A stretch of 64,000 bases of DNA from JBGSPQ01 sp041738505 (lineage in GTDB: Bacteria > Patescibacteriota > Gracilibacteria > UBA1369). The stretch is taken from assembly GCA_041738505.1 (NCBI GenBank), contig JBGSPQ010000034.1:1-64000 (forward strand), in the 5' to 3' direction. The notes below the pieces were generated by a model. That model searched no databases and was not told the origin of the DNA. It was given only the letters and a program-made list of their open reading frames with translations. Numbering within the stretch: the first letter of the stretch is position 1; each line of letters begins with the position of its first letter. The translations under genes were made by a program, and so were the position numbers. Of the stretch, positions 40,996 through 50,614 are shown one piece after another.

Positions 40996-42537
40996 TTAAT
41001 ACCCCGCCGGATTTTTTTGGCGGTACTGCAGGGCTTCTGTGATGTGGGGGGCGGCGATGCGGGGGGAGTTTTCCAGGTCGGCGATGGTGCGGGCCAGGCG
41101 GATTAACTGGTGGTATTTGCGCATGGAGAGAGTCAGACGTTCGGCGGCTTTGTTAAGAAGAGTCTGCGTTTCACGGTCCAGCGGGCAGAATTTTTTGATC
41201 TGGCGGGGGCCCATTTCGGCATTGAGGGAGATTGGTTCGTTCGCGAATCTTTGGGTTTGCAGTTCGCGGGCGCGGATTACAGAGGCGCGGATGCGGGCGG
41301 TTTGGTTTTTGGGGGTGGTGGGGGAAAGGGCGTGGCCGGTTTCGCGCGCGACTTCCACAAACATGTCCATTCTATCGGCAATGGGGCCGGAGATTTTCTT
41401 TTGGTATTGTATTAACTGCCAGGGTCGGCAGACGCAATGTTTTTTGGGGTCGCCAAAGTAGCCGCAGGGGCAGGGGTTCATGCCGGCCACCAGCGTGAAT
41501 TGCGCGGGGTAGGTGACTGTGCCGTTGGCGCGCGAGATGTGGATGACTTTTTCCTCCAGCGGCTGGCGGAGTTGTTCCAGGTGGGCGCGGGGGAATTCGG
41601 GGAGCTCGTCCATAAAAAGGACTCCGCGGTGGGCGAGTGTGATTTCGCCGGGTTTCATGTGCGAGCCGCCGCCGTAAAGAGCGGGGAGGGTGCAGGACTG
41701 GTGCACCTGGCGGAAGGGGCGGGTGATTTCTTTGGGCTCGTTTTGTGCGAGCAGGCCCGCGACCGAATATATTTGCAGGACTTCGGTTTTTTCGGTGTCG
41801 GCGAGGGGCGGGAGGATGCCGGTGAGCGCGCGGGCCAGTAGCGTTTTTCCCGCCCCCGGACTGCCGTATAGAGCTATGTGGTGTCCGCCGGCGGCGGCGA
41901 TTGTGAGTGCCCTTTTGGCGGTTTCCTGGCCGATGATGTCTTCGAATCCGGCGATGTTGGTGGTGTCGGTTTGGGAGGGGAGTTCATCTTCGGGCTCGTC
42001 CTGAAAGTTGAGTTGTTCGGCGTTTGGGTTGTTGATGTAGGCGATTAAATCGGTCAGATTTTTTACGGGTACGATTTTTATGTCTGCGCCCACCAGCCGG
42101 GCTTCGCGGTGGTTGCGAGCGGGGATTACCAATGTTTCCCAGCCGTTGTCGCGGGCGAAGAGCACGGCGGTGATTACTCCTGAAACGGCGCGCACGGTTC
42201 CGTCCAGCGCCAGTTCGCCGATGATGAGGGTTTTGTTGAGAGCGCCGGCCATGATCTGGCCCGATGCGGCGAGCAGGCTTACCGCGATGGGTAAATCGAA
42301 CTGCGGTCCCTGCTTGCGGAGGCTGGCCGGCGCCAGGTTGATTATTTTTTTGCGCTGTGGATAATCGGCTCCGCTGTTTTTGATGGCCGAACGGATTCTT
42401 TCTTTTGATTCCTGTACCGCGCTGTCCCCCAGCCCCACGATGGAAAACGCCGACATACCGTTTAGGATGTCCGCCTCCACTTCCACCGGGCTTCCGGTTA
42501 ATCCGATCGCCATGCATGAAAATACTTTTACTGACAT
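40996..42537 (-). CDS. comM: Mg-chelatase-like AAA+ ATPase ComM/YifB
   Basis: A 513-residue AAA+ helicase of the ComM/YifB family, which promotes branch migration when incoming DNA recombines during natural transformation. The start at 42537 (MSVKVFSCMAIGLTG) is preferred to 42561 because the family begins with this segment. The N-terminal Lon-protease-like domain has VGLGDSAVQESKERIRSAI; Walker A is GSPGAGKT (about 216-223), Walker B is RGVLFMDELPEF, and a four-Cys segment PCPCGYFGDPKKHCVC follows. The C-terminal Mg-chelatase domain is present. It lies in an apparent operon with the PEGA protein and yraN, and suits a naturally competent cell together with the ComEC-like gene. Confidence 0.95.
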   Translation of the reverse strand: MSVKVFSCMAIGLTGSPVEVEADILNGMSAFSIVGLGDSAVQESKERIRSAIKNSGADYPQRKKIINLAPASLRKQGPQFDLPIAVSLLAASGQIMAGALNKTLIIGELALDGTVRAVSGVITAVLFARDNGWETLVIPARNHREARLVGADIKIVPVKNLTDLIAYINNPNAEQLNFQDEPEDELPSQTDTTNIAGFEDIIGQETAKRALTIAAAGGHHIALYGSPGAGKTLLARALTGILPPLADTEKTEVLQIYSVAGLLAQNEPKEITRPFRQVHQSCTLPALYGGGSHMKPGEITLAHRGVLFMDELPEFPRAHLEQLRQPLEEKVIHISRANGTVTYPAQFTLVAGMNPCPCGYFGDPKKHCVCRPWQLIQYQKKISGPIADRMDMFVEVARETGHALSPTTPKNQTARIRASVIRARELQTQRFANEPISLNAEMGPRQIKKFCPLDRETQTLLNKAAERLTLSMRKYHQLIRLARTIADLENSPRIAAPHITEALQYRQKNPAGY

Positions 42538-42609
42538 ATTTAAAAAGTTACGGGTAGTCAAAGATTACCCGGCAAAGATTAAGGATTCTTAAATTTTTGC
42601 TTAAATTTT

Positions 42610-43650
42610 TTACCGCGCGAAACGCAGTTCGTAGACTGTGCCGTCTATCAGTATTAGTGCCGCTTGGCGGTCGGGCGCCAGTTTGATTTGCTCCGGTTCG
42701 CCGCCCGTTTGGTACTGCATGAGGCTTTGTTCCATGGCGCTGTCGATGTAATAACGCACGTAGCCGTTTGCGCGCGTGGCGGCGAACAGGCTGTTTGAAT
42801 CAATAAAATCCACGTTATTAAGCGCCGCCGCCACCTGTAACGCGGCGCCCTCCCCCGTCTCCGTATTATAGGTAAAAAGTCCGCTAACCTGACTGCCAAA
42901 ATCGCGCGCCTCGTACAAAAACGTCTCCGTTTGGGGTATCCGTTTCACTCCATTTATCAGCGCATGCTCCAGAATGTTGTCTCGCGTTTTTGCCTTTAAA
43001 TCAATCAAATACAAAACCGACTTATCGTTTGATTTATCAACCAGCATGATTTTCTGCGTATCCTCTATAAAAGGATAAATCTCAAACTCATTTATATCGC
43101 GCACAAAAGAAGCGGCCACAGCGGCCTCTCCAAGCCCTCCCTCATCCGCCAACACCTCTCTGTAATATAACGTCTGCCTGCCGTTTTCCGGGTTTCGCGC
43201 CAGATAAACGGCAAAATTCGCTTCGGTAAAAATCCTCTCCGGCAGTTTCAGTTCCGCGGCCTGTTCTTCCGAAACAATGTATTTGTCGTCCTTAAAATAG
43301 CCGAGTTCCGACTCCGCCCCCATTACCGACATGGCGGGTTCGTACTGAAACTCAACGGTTTCCACTCCCTCCCCCCCCAAAGGTACAGTGATGTTCAAAT
43401 CCACGTCCACGTAGCCCTCTTTGATTAATCGCACCGGGTATTCACCGGGAGCCACTGTGATTACGCAGGGATTTTCACTGCACGTTTCCACTCCCACCCC
43501 CGCGATTTCCGCGCGGTAAGGCGGTTCGGCCTCCAGCCGGATGCTCCCGCGATTGAACCAAAAGACAAAAATCAGCCAAAACAGGCCCAAAATGAGTACC
43601 GCCACCATTCCCCACAACCATAATTTTTTTTGAGTTTCTTCTGTCAGCAT
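42610..43650 (-). CDS. membrane protein with PEGA domain and propeller-like C-terminus
   Basis: A 346-residue protein. One membrane helix (about 10-33) then an extracytoplasmic PEGA-type domain (about 35-105: RLEAEPPYRAEI, PCVITVAPGEYPVRLIKEGY), a module found in S-layer-associated proteins. The remaining 230 residues look like a beta-propeller (repeated YLIDLKAKT, LFTYNTETGEG). Its start overlaps the yraN stop (TGATG), so they are translationally coupled. Role unknown; possibly a surface sensor or scaffold. Confidence 0.75.
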   Translation of the reverse strand: MLTEETQKKLWLWGMVAVLILGLFWLIFVFWFNRGSIRLEAEPPYRAEIAGVGVETCSENPCVITVAPGEYPVRLIKEGYVDVDLNITVPLGGEGVETVEFQYEPAMSVMGAESELGYFKDDKYIVSEEQAAELKLPERIFTEANFAVYLARNPENGRQTLYYREVLADEGGLGEAAVAASFVRDINEFEIYPFIEDTQKIMLVDKSNDKSVLYLIDLKAKTRDNILEHALINGVKRIPQTETFLYEARDFGSQVSGLFTYNTETGEGAALQVAAALNNVDFIDSNSLFAATRANGYVRYYIDSAMEQSLMQYQTGGEPEQIKLAPDRQAALILIDGTVYELRFAR

Positions 43651-44045
43651 CAGATTAATAATATGTTAGGTATATGTTTTATGTTTGCCCTTAGCGGTGA
43701 AACAAAGCGTATCCCCACCAGATCGCACCTCCAGGGTTTTTTGGCGGGGTTTTCGCCCAGCCAGTGCAGAATAGCCCTGATTATTTTTCTTGTCTGCACG
43801 GGGGTAAGCGAGTCTTCCGGCTCCCCAAAGTTCGCGGTCGTGCGGGTTTTCACCTCCACGAATATCATTATATCATCATTTTCCATTATCAGGTCCAATT
43901 CTCCCCCTCTGATGCGGTGATTTCTTTTGATTAAGCGGAATCCCTTTTGTTCCAGAAACTTTACGGCCAGCGTTTCGCCCGCGCGGCCGGTTTCGCCTTT
44001 GGTGGCCTGCGAGAATGAATTGCGGGGAATATTAAATTGTATCAT
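43650..44045 (-). CDS. yraN: YraN/UPF0102 endonuclease-like protein
   Basis: A 131-residue protein of the UPF0102 family with a restriction-endonuclease-like fold. Conserved motifs are GRAGETLAVKFLEQKGF, the catalytic-type GGELDLIMENDDIMIFVEVK (Glu, Asp, then E-x-K), and a C-terminal RCDLVGI. The family is implicated in DNA processing or repair; its exact role is not settled. It precedes the PEGA and comM genes on the same strand and diverges from dnaB, with 93 bases between. Confidence 0.92.
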   Translation of the reverse strand: MIQFNIPRNSFSQATKGETGRAGETLAVKFLEQKGFRLIKRNHRIRGGELDLIMENDDIMIFVEVKTRTTANFGEPEDSLTPVQTRKIIRAILHWLGENPAKKPWRCDLVGIRFVSPLRANIKHIPNILLI

Positions 44046-44138
44046 AAGGATATTGAAAAAGGTTAAGCGATATGCAAGACTGTTGTTCCCGAGTTGATAG
44101 ATTCTAATCCTCCGGGATTAAGAAAACTTAATATATTT

Positions 44139-46769
44139 ATGAACGAATTGAATTTAAAGGTTCCGCCGCACAGCCTTGACGCCGAAAGATCCACTTTGGG
44201 TAGTCTTCTTATTGATAAGGAGGCGATTATGAAGATTGCCGATTTGCTTACTTCCGACGATTTTTACCATGAAAGCCACGGGCGGATTTATCAGGCGATT
44301 TTTGATTTGTACGACCGCAGATCCCCGATTGATCTTTTGACCGTCACGAATATTTTGGAGGAAAGGAAACAGTTGGAGGGGATTGGAGGGGCTTCTTATC
44401 TGGCCTCGCTGGCCGAAGAGGTGCCCACTTCCAGCCACGTGTACCAGTACGCGCTGATTGTGAAAAACAAGTCCACTCTGCGCAAACTGATTAAGGCCGG
44501 AAGTTTGATTACGGGGCTGGGTTATAATGAAACCGATCCTCTGGAGGAGCTTTTGGAGCAGGGGGAAAAATCTTTGTTCGGGGTTTCGCAGACTTTTTTG
44601 AAAGACAGATTTGTCCATATTAAGGAGATTTTGAACTCCACGTACGACAAAGTTACCGAACTTCACGATCCCTCCACCAAAGATAAATACCGCGGGATTC
44701 CCACCGGTTTTCATGATCTGGATAATATTCTTTCGGGCTTACAGCCTTCCGATCTGGTTATTCTGGCGGCCCGTCCGTCTATGGGAAAAACCGCTTTCGC
44801 TTTGAATGTCGCGCAGAATGTGGCCAAAAAAGGTTACAGCGTGGGAATCATTTCTTTGGAAATGTCCAAGGAACAGCTGGTGGAAAGGATGTTTTGCTCT
44901 CTTTTGGAGGTGGATTCCTGGAAACTGCGCACCGGCCAGCTGACGGAAGACGATTTTATGCGTATGGGCGGTGTGATGGACGATTTGTATTCCATGAAGA
45001 TTTTTATTGATGATTCGGTGGGCAATTCCATTGTGGAACTGCGCGCCAAGGCCCGCAGACTGCAGATGGAGCACGGCCTGCACTTTTTGATTATTGATTA
45101 CCTTCAGTTGATGAGCGCCGGCAAGGGCGGGTTTAATCAGACGAACAGGGTTCAGGAAATTTCCGAAATTTCGCGCTCGCTAAAGTCGCTGGCCCGCGAA
45201 CTTAAAATTCCGGTTATCGCGCTTTCGCAGTTAAGCCGCGCCGTGGAACTGCGCCCCAGCAAAATCCCTCAGTTAAGCGATTTGAGAGAATGCGTCACGG
45301 GTGACACAATGGTGAATCTGGCCGACGGCTCACGCGCAACGATAGCTTCGCTGGTCGGAAAAACTCCCGAGGTTCTGGCGGTGGACGCTAACCGCAAAAT
45401 CATTACGGCAAAGAGTGAGATTGTCTGGAAAGTGGGTAAAAAGAAGGTTTTCAAGGTGGTTCTGGACAGCGGACGAGAGATTAAAGCCACGGGCAAACAC
45501 CGCATCCTTTCGGTTAACGGCTGGTGCGAAGTCAATAATCTGACGGCCGGAGACAAAGTGGCGGTTGCGCGCAAAATGCCGGAACCCGAAAATCCGGTTA
45601 CGTGGCCGGAAAACAGAGTGGCATTGCTCGGCCAGTTGATTGGTGACGGAAGCTATCTTTCCGGTCAGCCGATGCGATACACCACCAATTCGGAAGCCAA
45701 CAGTGCGATTGTCAAAAAAGCCGCGGAAAAAGAGTTTGGAGCCAAAGTGACGCGATATAAGGGAAGGAGAAGCTGGCATCAACTGCTGATAAGCGGCAAC
45801 GGTGACCGATGGCATCCGGCCGGTGTTAACAAGTGGTTGAGAGATTTGGAAATTTTCGGGCAGAGATCACACGAAAAAGAGCTTCCTTCCGTTGTTTTCA
45901 GGTTTAACGATGAACAGGTCGCGACTTTGCTCCGCCATTTATGGGCAACAGACGGCACAATTTTTACAAGAAAATTCGGGACAAAAGGCAGTCACGTGAT
46001 TCATTATTCCACAAATAGTTTTAAATTGGCGGAGGGGGTTTCCATGCTTTTGCTCAGACTTGGCATTGTCAGCAGAATCAAGAAAACACAAAAAAGCGGT
46101 TATAAGCCAACTTATATGGTTTGCATCACCGGCGTTGAGTCTATGAAACAATTCATACAAACCGTCGGAGCTTTCGGCCCGCGGGAGGAACAGGCGCGCA
46201 AGCTGTCCGCGGCAATAGATAAAGTAAAATCAAATACGAATGTTGATACAATCCCAATGAAAATTTTTGAAAAAGTTAGGGATTTGATGTTACTGAAAGG
46301 TATCACCACCCGACGGATGGCCGGCATGCGGGGCACTTCTTATGGCGGAAGTTCTCATTTTGCTTTTTCACCATCCAGAAATGTACTGGAGGAATACGCG
46401 GAAGTTCTTAATAACGACGACCTGCGTTCCTATTGCCGTGATGATGTTTTTTGGGACGGAATCAAGCGCATTGAACCCGCCGGAGAAGAGGATGTTTATG
46501 ATTTAACCGTACCCGGTCCGGCCAGCTGGATTGCCGGTTTTGGGCTTATTAATCATAACTCCGGTGCCATCGAACAGGACGCGGACGTGGTGATGATGAT
46601 GTACCGCGAGGATTATTATGAAGAGGACACCGAAAGGCCGGGCGTGACCGATATTTTTGTGCGCAAGCACAGGAACGGCCCCATCGGACGTATTGAAGTT
46701 GCCTTCAAGAAGGAGCAGATGCGCTTTGTCACCATCGAAAAAGGCAGAAGGATGGAGGAGTATTCGTAG
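44139..46769 (+). CDS. dnaB: replicative DNA helicase DnaB with intein
   Basis: Hexameric helicase that unwinds DNA at the fork. The start at 44139 (MNELNLKVPPHSLDAERS) matches the family; the frame continues 15 codons upstream but is less natural. The extein totals about 453 residues: N-terminal DnaB domain (about 10-115), then RecA-like core with Walker A ARPSMGKT, Walker B LIIDYLQLM and the LSQLSRAVE segment. A 423-residue intein interrupts the SDLRESGAIEQDAD motif between Glu384 and the following Ser. After splicing the core is complete. It is divergent from yraN; a membrane-protein gene follows. Confidence 0.96.
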   Translation: MNELNLKVPPHSLDAERSTLGSLLIDKEAIMKIADLLTSDDFYHESHGRIYQAIFDLYDRRSPIDLLTVTNILEERKQLEGIGGASYLASLAEEVPTSSHVYQYALIVKNKSTLRKLIKAGSLITGLGYNETDPLEELLEQGEKSLFGVSQTFLKDRFVHIKEILNSTYDKVTELHDPSTKDKYRGIPTGFHDLDNILSGLQPSDLVILAARPSMGKTAFALNVAQNVAKKGYSVGIISLEMSKEQLVERMFCSLLEVDSWKLRTGQLTEDDFMRMGGVMDDLYSMKIFIDDSVGNSIVELRAKARRLQMEHGLHFLIIDYLQLMSAGKGGFNQTNRVQEISEISRSLKSLARELKIPVIALSQLSRAVELRPSKIPQLSDLRECVTGDTMVNLADGSRATIASLVGKTPEVLAVDANRKIITAKSEIVWKVGKKKVFKVVLDSGREIKATGKHRILSVNGWCEVNNLTAGDKVAVARKMPEPENPVTWPENRVALLGQLIGDGSYLSGQPMRYTTNSEANSAIVKKAAEKEFGAKVTRYKGRRSWHQLLISGNGDRWHPAGVNKWLRDLEIFGQRSHEKELPSVVFRFNDEQVATLLRHLWATDGTIFTRKFGTKGSHVIHYSTNSFKLAEGVSMLLLRLGIVSRIKKTQKSGYKPTYMVCITGVESMKQFIQTVGAFGPREEQARKLSAAIDKVKSNTNVDTIPMKIFEKVRDLMLLKGITTRRMAGMRGTSYGGSSHFAFSPSRNVLEEYAEVLNNDDLRSYCRDDVFWDGIKRIEPAGEEDVYDLTVPGPASWIAGFGLINHNSGAIEQDADVVMMMYREDYYEEDTERPGVTDIFVRKHRNGPIGRIEVAFKKEQMRFVTIEKGRRMEEYS
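45291..46559 (+). other. DnaB intein with LAGLIDADG homing endonuclease
   Basis: 423 residues, Cys1 (CVTGDTMVNLADG, splicing block A) to the terminal NHN followed by Ser+1. Block B is ATGKHRILSVNGW with its His. Two LAGLIDADG motifs, LLGQLIGDGSYL and LLRHLWATDGTIF, retain the catalytic acidic residues. Block F/G is VYDLTVPGPASWIAGFGLINHN. All residues for self-splicing and homing seem present. Confidence 0.95.
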
Positions 46770-46791
46770 ATTTTTCGCGATCCAATCAATA

Positions 46792-47448
46792 ATGAAGAAA
46801 ATATATACTATTAACCGGCGTAAAGTTGCCGTCTTGTTTTTGGCGGGGGCTTACTTAATCCTTCTCTGGCTTTCGGCCTCGCGCGACTCACTTTTTCTGT
46901 TTGTGTTTTTGAGTTTGATAACCGCTTTGTCTTTGGACACTTCAGACAAATCCGCTTTTAAAAAAAGACTGGCAATAGTGTTGTCCTTTATTGTTGTATA
47001 TCCCCTATATTATTATTTAATGTTCAGCGACCCCGGGATAATAAATGAATATTTCGTTTTAAACACCGCTGGATTATTTGTGGGATCCTTTCTTTTATAT
47101 TTACCATTGTTGTTAATATATGGCTTTCTGATGAGCGATTTCTACTTATGGATTGATAAAAAACTCGCGCGGGTGCTGATTACATCCGTTGTCGCGCTGA
47201 TTTTTTTTACCGTATTTTTTCTTGTCGAAAGTGTGAACTGCATGTGGGTCAGCACGGCGGAAAAGGGAGTGGGGGCAGATGAAATTCAGGCCTGCCGGAT
47301 CTTAAACATGTATCGTCCGAATTCACATCGTGACAGTAAGATAGGTATTTTCATTGCAATTTTCATGCTGGCAAACGCAGGTGCGATTATGCTTTACGGC
47401 TATTTGTCTGCGCTTTATCTAGCAAGGAGCTTTATTAAAAAGAAATAG
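46792..47448 (+). CDS. polytopic membrane protein, about 218 aa
   Basis: Starts at ATG 46792 (MKKIYTINRRKVAVLFLAGA), 22 bases after the dnaB stop. Six or so membrane helices are visible (around residues 12-30, 34-48, 60-75, 85-110, 125-150, 190-212), separated by short loops, with a Cys-containing extracytoplasmic loop (about 155-180). No family is recognised. It may be cotranscribed with dnaB but nothing ties it to replication. Confidence 0.75.
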   Translation: MKKIYTINRRKVAVLFLAGAYLILLWLSASRDSLFLFVFLSLITALSLDTSDKSAFKKRLAIVLSFIVVYPLYYYLMFSDPGIINEYFVLNTAGLFVGSFLLYLPLLLIYGFLMSDFYLWIDKKLARVLITSVVALIFFTVFFLVESVNCMWVSTAEKGVGADEIQACRILNMYRPNSHRDSKIGIFIAIFMLANAGAIMLYGYLSALYLARSFIKKK

Positions 47449-47525
47449 CTGTAAATTGTTTTATTTGTAATATCTTTTTTGATAGGATTGTTTGGTGTAT
47501 CTATATTCGTTCACAATTTAAAATC

Positions 47526-48938
47526 ATGTATAAAAAATTATTGTTAATTCCGGCTTTGATGCTGGTTCCAAATCTTGTTTCGGCCGATTTTCCGGATGTC
47601 GCGCAAAGTGACGTTTATTATGACGCGGTGAATTACGTTCAGGAAACGGGGATTGTGGAAGGCTATCCCAACGGCACTTTTCAGGCGTGGGCACCCATTA
47701 ACAGAGCGGAGTTTACTAAAATGCTGGTGGAAGCCGCCTATGATGCGGCGGAAATAAATGCGTGCACCGACTATACATTCCCCGATGTTCCGGTAAACGA
47801 ATGGTACGCGCCTTATGTTTGTACAGCCAAAAAGAACGGTGTGGTGGACGGCTACCCGGACGGTAATTTTCAGCCGGATCTGTCAATCAATTTTGCCGAG
47901 GCAGCGAAAATTCTGGTAAATACGCTCGGTCCGGAACCGATTGGTCTGGAGTTGAGTTCCGGTGAGTGGTACACGCCTTATGCTAACGCGCTTTCGTCGG
48001 TAAACGCCATCCCCGTGGAAATTACCGATTACGTTAACTTTATTACCCGCGGGCAGATGGCCGAAGTCGTTTACAGACTTAGGGAAAACATCACCAACAG
48101 ACCGTCTCTGAAAACGGAGGAAATCGGTTTCCAGAATAAAATATCCAACTATTATCTTAACATCTCCTTCAAAAATTATGAGGAAGCCTTTGCGATGAAA
48201 CTGGATGCGGATATGACTTTGGAGGAGTTTAAAGCCTTGTATGCGGATTTTCCGATGTCGGGCGTCTGGGATTTTGTTAAGTTGAGAGACAATGTTTATT
48301 CTTTTCATGTTGTGACTCTGGATTTTGAAGACACGTCGGAGAGGTACGCGGTTACAATGGAAGTGGTGGGTGATAAACTTAAAACGCTTTCCTCCGAAAA
48401 AGTGCGTGAGTCGGTTTTGAGTGAACTGGTTTATGACGACAACCTTAAAGCTCAAATCAAGTGGTCGTTTGGGAAATATCTGGTGATTGTTACCCGCGAC
48501 GGTGTGAGCGAAACGGCTTATGAAGTTGATACAACGGGCGCCCCGGCAACCAACGTCCTTGACCTTTCTTTTTCCGAAAGCGGCAGGTATCTGACTTTTA
48601 CGTTAAGGGGTTGGGAGTTTGCCCTTACCAACGTTTACGACACCGTGGGAAAGAAATTAAACGATACAATGCTTATAGGAGGCTCATTGTATGGATTCAC
48701 ACCTGACGAAAAATATTTTTATTTCTGCAGTGAATCGGGAATGATAAGCGGTATGGCGGTTGTTTTGAACCTGCCCGATATGAGCGAAAGAAGAATGCTC
48801 TCGAAGGATGATTCGTATTTGGGAACCTGCGGTCCTTATGACGGGGTAAACAATTACTTCCGCTTTGGCACTGGCAATATGGATACAAATTCGATTGAGT
48901 TTCACACCTACGACATAGACGCGGATGAGCTGATTTAG
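47526..48938 (+). CDS. SLH-domain surface protein, 470 aa
   Basis: Signal peptide (MYKKLLLIPALMLVPNLVSA) followed by three SLH repeats to about residue 190: GYPNGTFQAWAPINRAE, GYPDGNFQPDLSINFAE, and a third with WYTPYANALSSVNAIP. The layout is close to that of the SLH/propeller protein at 859 (shared VYRLR and similar segments), suggesting an ancient duplication. Next comes a helical stretch (about 200-310), then a beta-rich C-terminal part (YDNDLKAQIKWSFGKY, RYLTFTLRGWEF) that may be a short propeller. It should sit on the cell wall. Transcribed from its own promoter. Confidence 0.9.
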   Translation: MYKKLLLIPALMLVPNLVSADFPDVAQSDVYYDAVNYVQETGIVEGYPNGTFQAWAPINRAEFTKMLVEAAYDAAEINACTDYTFPDVPVNEWYAPYVCTAKKNGVVDGYPDGNFQPDLSINFAEAAKILVNTLGPEPIGLELSSGEWYTPYANALSSVNAIPVEITDYVNFITRGQMAEVVYRLRENITNRPSLKTEEIGFQNKISNYYLNISFKNYEEAFAMKLDADMTLEEFKALYADFPMSGVWDFVKLRDNVYSFHVVTLDFEDTSERYAVTMEVVGDKLKTLSSEKVRESVLSELVYDDNLKAQIKWSFGKYLVIVTRDGVSETAYEVDTTGAPATNVLDLSFSESGRYLTFTLRGWEFALTNVYDTVGKKLNDTMLIGGSLYGFTPDEKYFYFCSESGMISGMAVVLNLPDMSERRMLSKDDSYLGTCGPYDGVNNYFRFGTGNMDTNSIEFHTYDIDADELI

Positions 48939-49000
48939 GTCTGATTGTGAGACGGAACAGTTTGTGCTAGATTATCTGGGCATTTCTTATTTTTAAAAAG

Positions 49001-50605
49001 ATGTCCGAACCCGTATCCGAACCCACAAATACCGTTAACGAATTTGAAGACCGCAAGCGCAAGCTGAATGAGCTTAGGGAAGGCGGTATCCAGCCTTATC
49101 CTCAGAGGTTTGAGCGCACGCATACGGCGGAACAAGCGCGCGCCGAGGGCGAAAAAAATCCCCCGCGGGAGCTGGAAATGATTCTGGCCAATCCCAAAAC
49201 GGATATGCGGATCAGCGGAAGGCTGATGTTGATGCGGCCGCACGGCAAACTGACTTTTGGCAAACTTAAGGATTTTAGCGGTGAAATTCAGATTTGTTTT
49301 ATGAAGGATTTTACCGGCGAGGACGCCTACGCCAATCTGAAAAAAGTGGATATGGGGGACTTCGTGGGGGCGAGTGGAGAGCTTTTTATCACACGCCACG
49401 GCGAGCTTACTCTGCTGGTTAAGGAATATGAACTGCTTGGAAAAACTTTGCGTCCGCTTCCGGAAAAGTTTCACGGGCTGAAAGACGTTGAGGCTAAATA
49501 CAGATACAGGTATCTGGATTTGCTGACCGAGCCGGATTCGTACAAGAGATTTTTATTCCGCACGCGTTTGATTACGGCTATCAGAAGGTATATGGATGAG
49601 CACGGTTTTGTGGAGATTGAAACGCCGATTTTACAGCCGGTGGCCTGCGGGGCCGCGGCAAAGCCTTTTACCACGCATCACAACGCGCTGGATTTTGACG
49701 TGTTTTTGCGGATCGCGCCGGAAACTTATTTAAAGAGGGCGATTGTGGGCGGGTTTGACCGCGTGTATGAAATCGCCAAGTGCTTTAGGAACGAGGGGAT
49801 GGATCCGTCCCACCTGCAGGAATTTACGATGCTTGAATATTACGCTTCCTACTGGAGTTTTGAGGATAACATGAAATTTACGGAGGAGTTTTTGTCTGCG
49901 GTGATTAAGGAAACCAGCGGCGATTTGCGTGTGGAGGTGATGGATCGTGACGGCAACAAACAGCTTGTGGACTTTACCCCGCCGTGGCCGCGGCTGAATT
50001 TTGTGGAGCTGATTGAAAAAGACAGCGGAATAAATATTCTGGATTTTTACGGGGACGCGGATGGGCTCCGGGCCGAGACTAAGCGCAAAAAAATTGTAAT
50101 CGAAAAAGCGGAAAACATGGGTTACGGGAACTTGTGCGATGCTTTATATAAAAAAGTTTCGCGGCCGCAGTTGATTCAGCCGGCGTTTGTGATCAAGCAT
50201 CCGGTGGACACCAAACCACTGGCGCGCAGGAATGACGCGGATCCCCGTCTGGCCGACACTTTTCAGGTGTTGGTGAATACATGGGAAATCGTTAACGCCT
50301 ACGGCGAGCTGATTGATCCGCTTGATCAAAGAGAGCGCTTGGTTAAGCAGTCCACCGCGCGCGAGGGCGGCGACGAGGAGGCGATGATGATGGATGAGGA
50401 TTATCTGCTGGCGATGGAGCATGGAATGCCGCCAATGTCCGGGTGGGGCCTTGGAATTGACAGGTTTGTGGCGCTTTTAACGGGCCGGGACAACCTGAAA
50501 GATACCGTGCTTTTCCCTTTAATGAAACCCGAAACACAGTTCAAGGATGAACTTACCGGTGTTGGTGTGGAGGAAAAATCGCCAAAGAAAAAATCAAAAA
50601 AATAA
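49001..50605 (+). CDS. lysS: lysyl-tRNA synthetase, class II
   Basis: Charges tRNA-Lys. The 534-residue length is normal. N-terminal OB-fold anticodon domain (about 60-160; RISGRLMLMRPHGKLTFGKL), motif 1 near AKYRYRYLDLL, motif 2 with KCFRNEGMDPSHLQEFTMLEYY, and motif 3 GWGLGIDRFVALLTG (about 483-497). The C-terminus adds a lysine-rich tail (KSPKKKSKK). The start is the ATG at 49001 with no Shine-Dalgarno sequence. A polysaccharide-related gene follows nine bases later. Confidence 0.96.
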   Translation: MSEPVSEPTNTVNEFEDRKRKLNELREGGIQPYPQRFERTHTAEQARAEGEKNPPRELEMILANPKTDMRISGRLMLMRPHGKLTFGKLKDFSGEIQICFMKDFTGEDAYANLKKVDMGDFVGASGELFITRHGELTLLVKEYELLGKTLRPLPEKFHGLKDVEAKYRYRYLDLLTEPDSYKRFLFRTRLITAIRRYMDEHGFVEIETPILQPVACGAAAKPFTTHHNALDFDVFLRIAPETYLKRAIVGGFDRVYEIAKCFRNEGMDPSHLQEFTMLEYYASYWSFEDNMKFTEEFLSAVIKETSGDLRVEVMDRDGNKQLVDFTPPWPRLNFVELIEKDSGINILDFYGDADGLRAETKRKKIVIEKAENMGYGNLCDALYKKVSRPQLIQPAFVIKHPVDTKPLARRNDADPRLADTFQVLVNTWEIVNAYGELIDPLDQRERLVKQSTAREGGDEEAMMMDEDYLLAMEHGMPPMSGWGLGIDRFVALLTGRDNLKDTVLFPLMKPETQFKDELTGVGVEEKSPKKKSKK

Positions 50606-50614
50606 TTTTCCCCG

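Noticed and set aside
43648..43652. UGA read as glycine (Gracilibacteria-type code)
   Set aside because: TGA is a true stop at the yraN/PEGA TGATG overlap, the methylase/nuclease ATGA overlap and elsewhere, and no gene has in-frame TGA at glycine positions.
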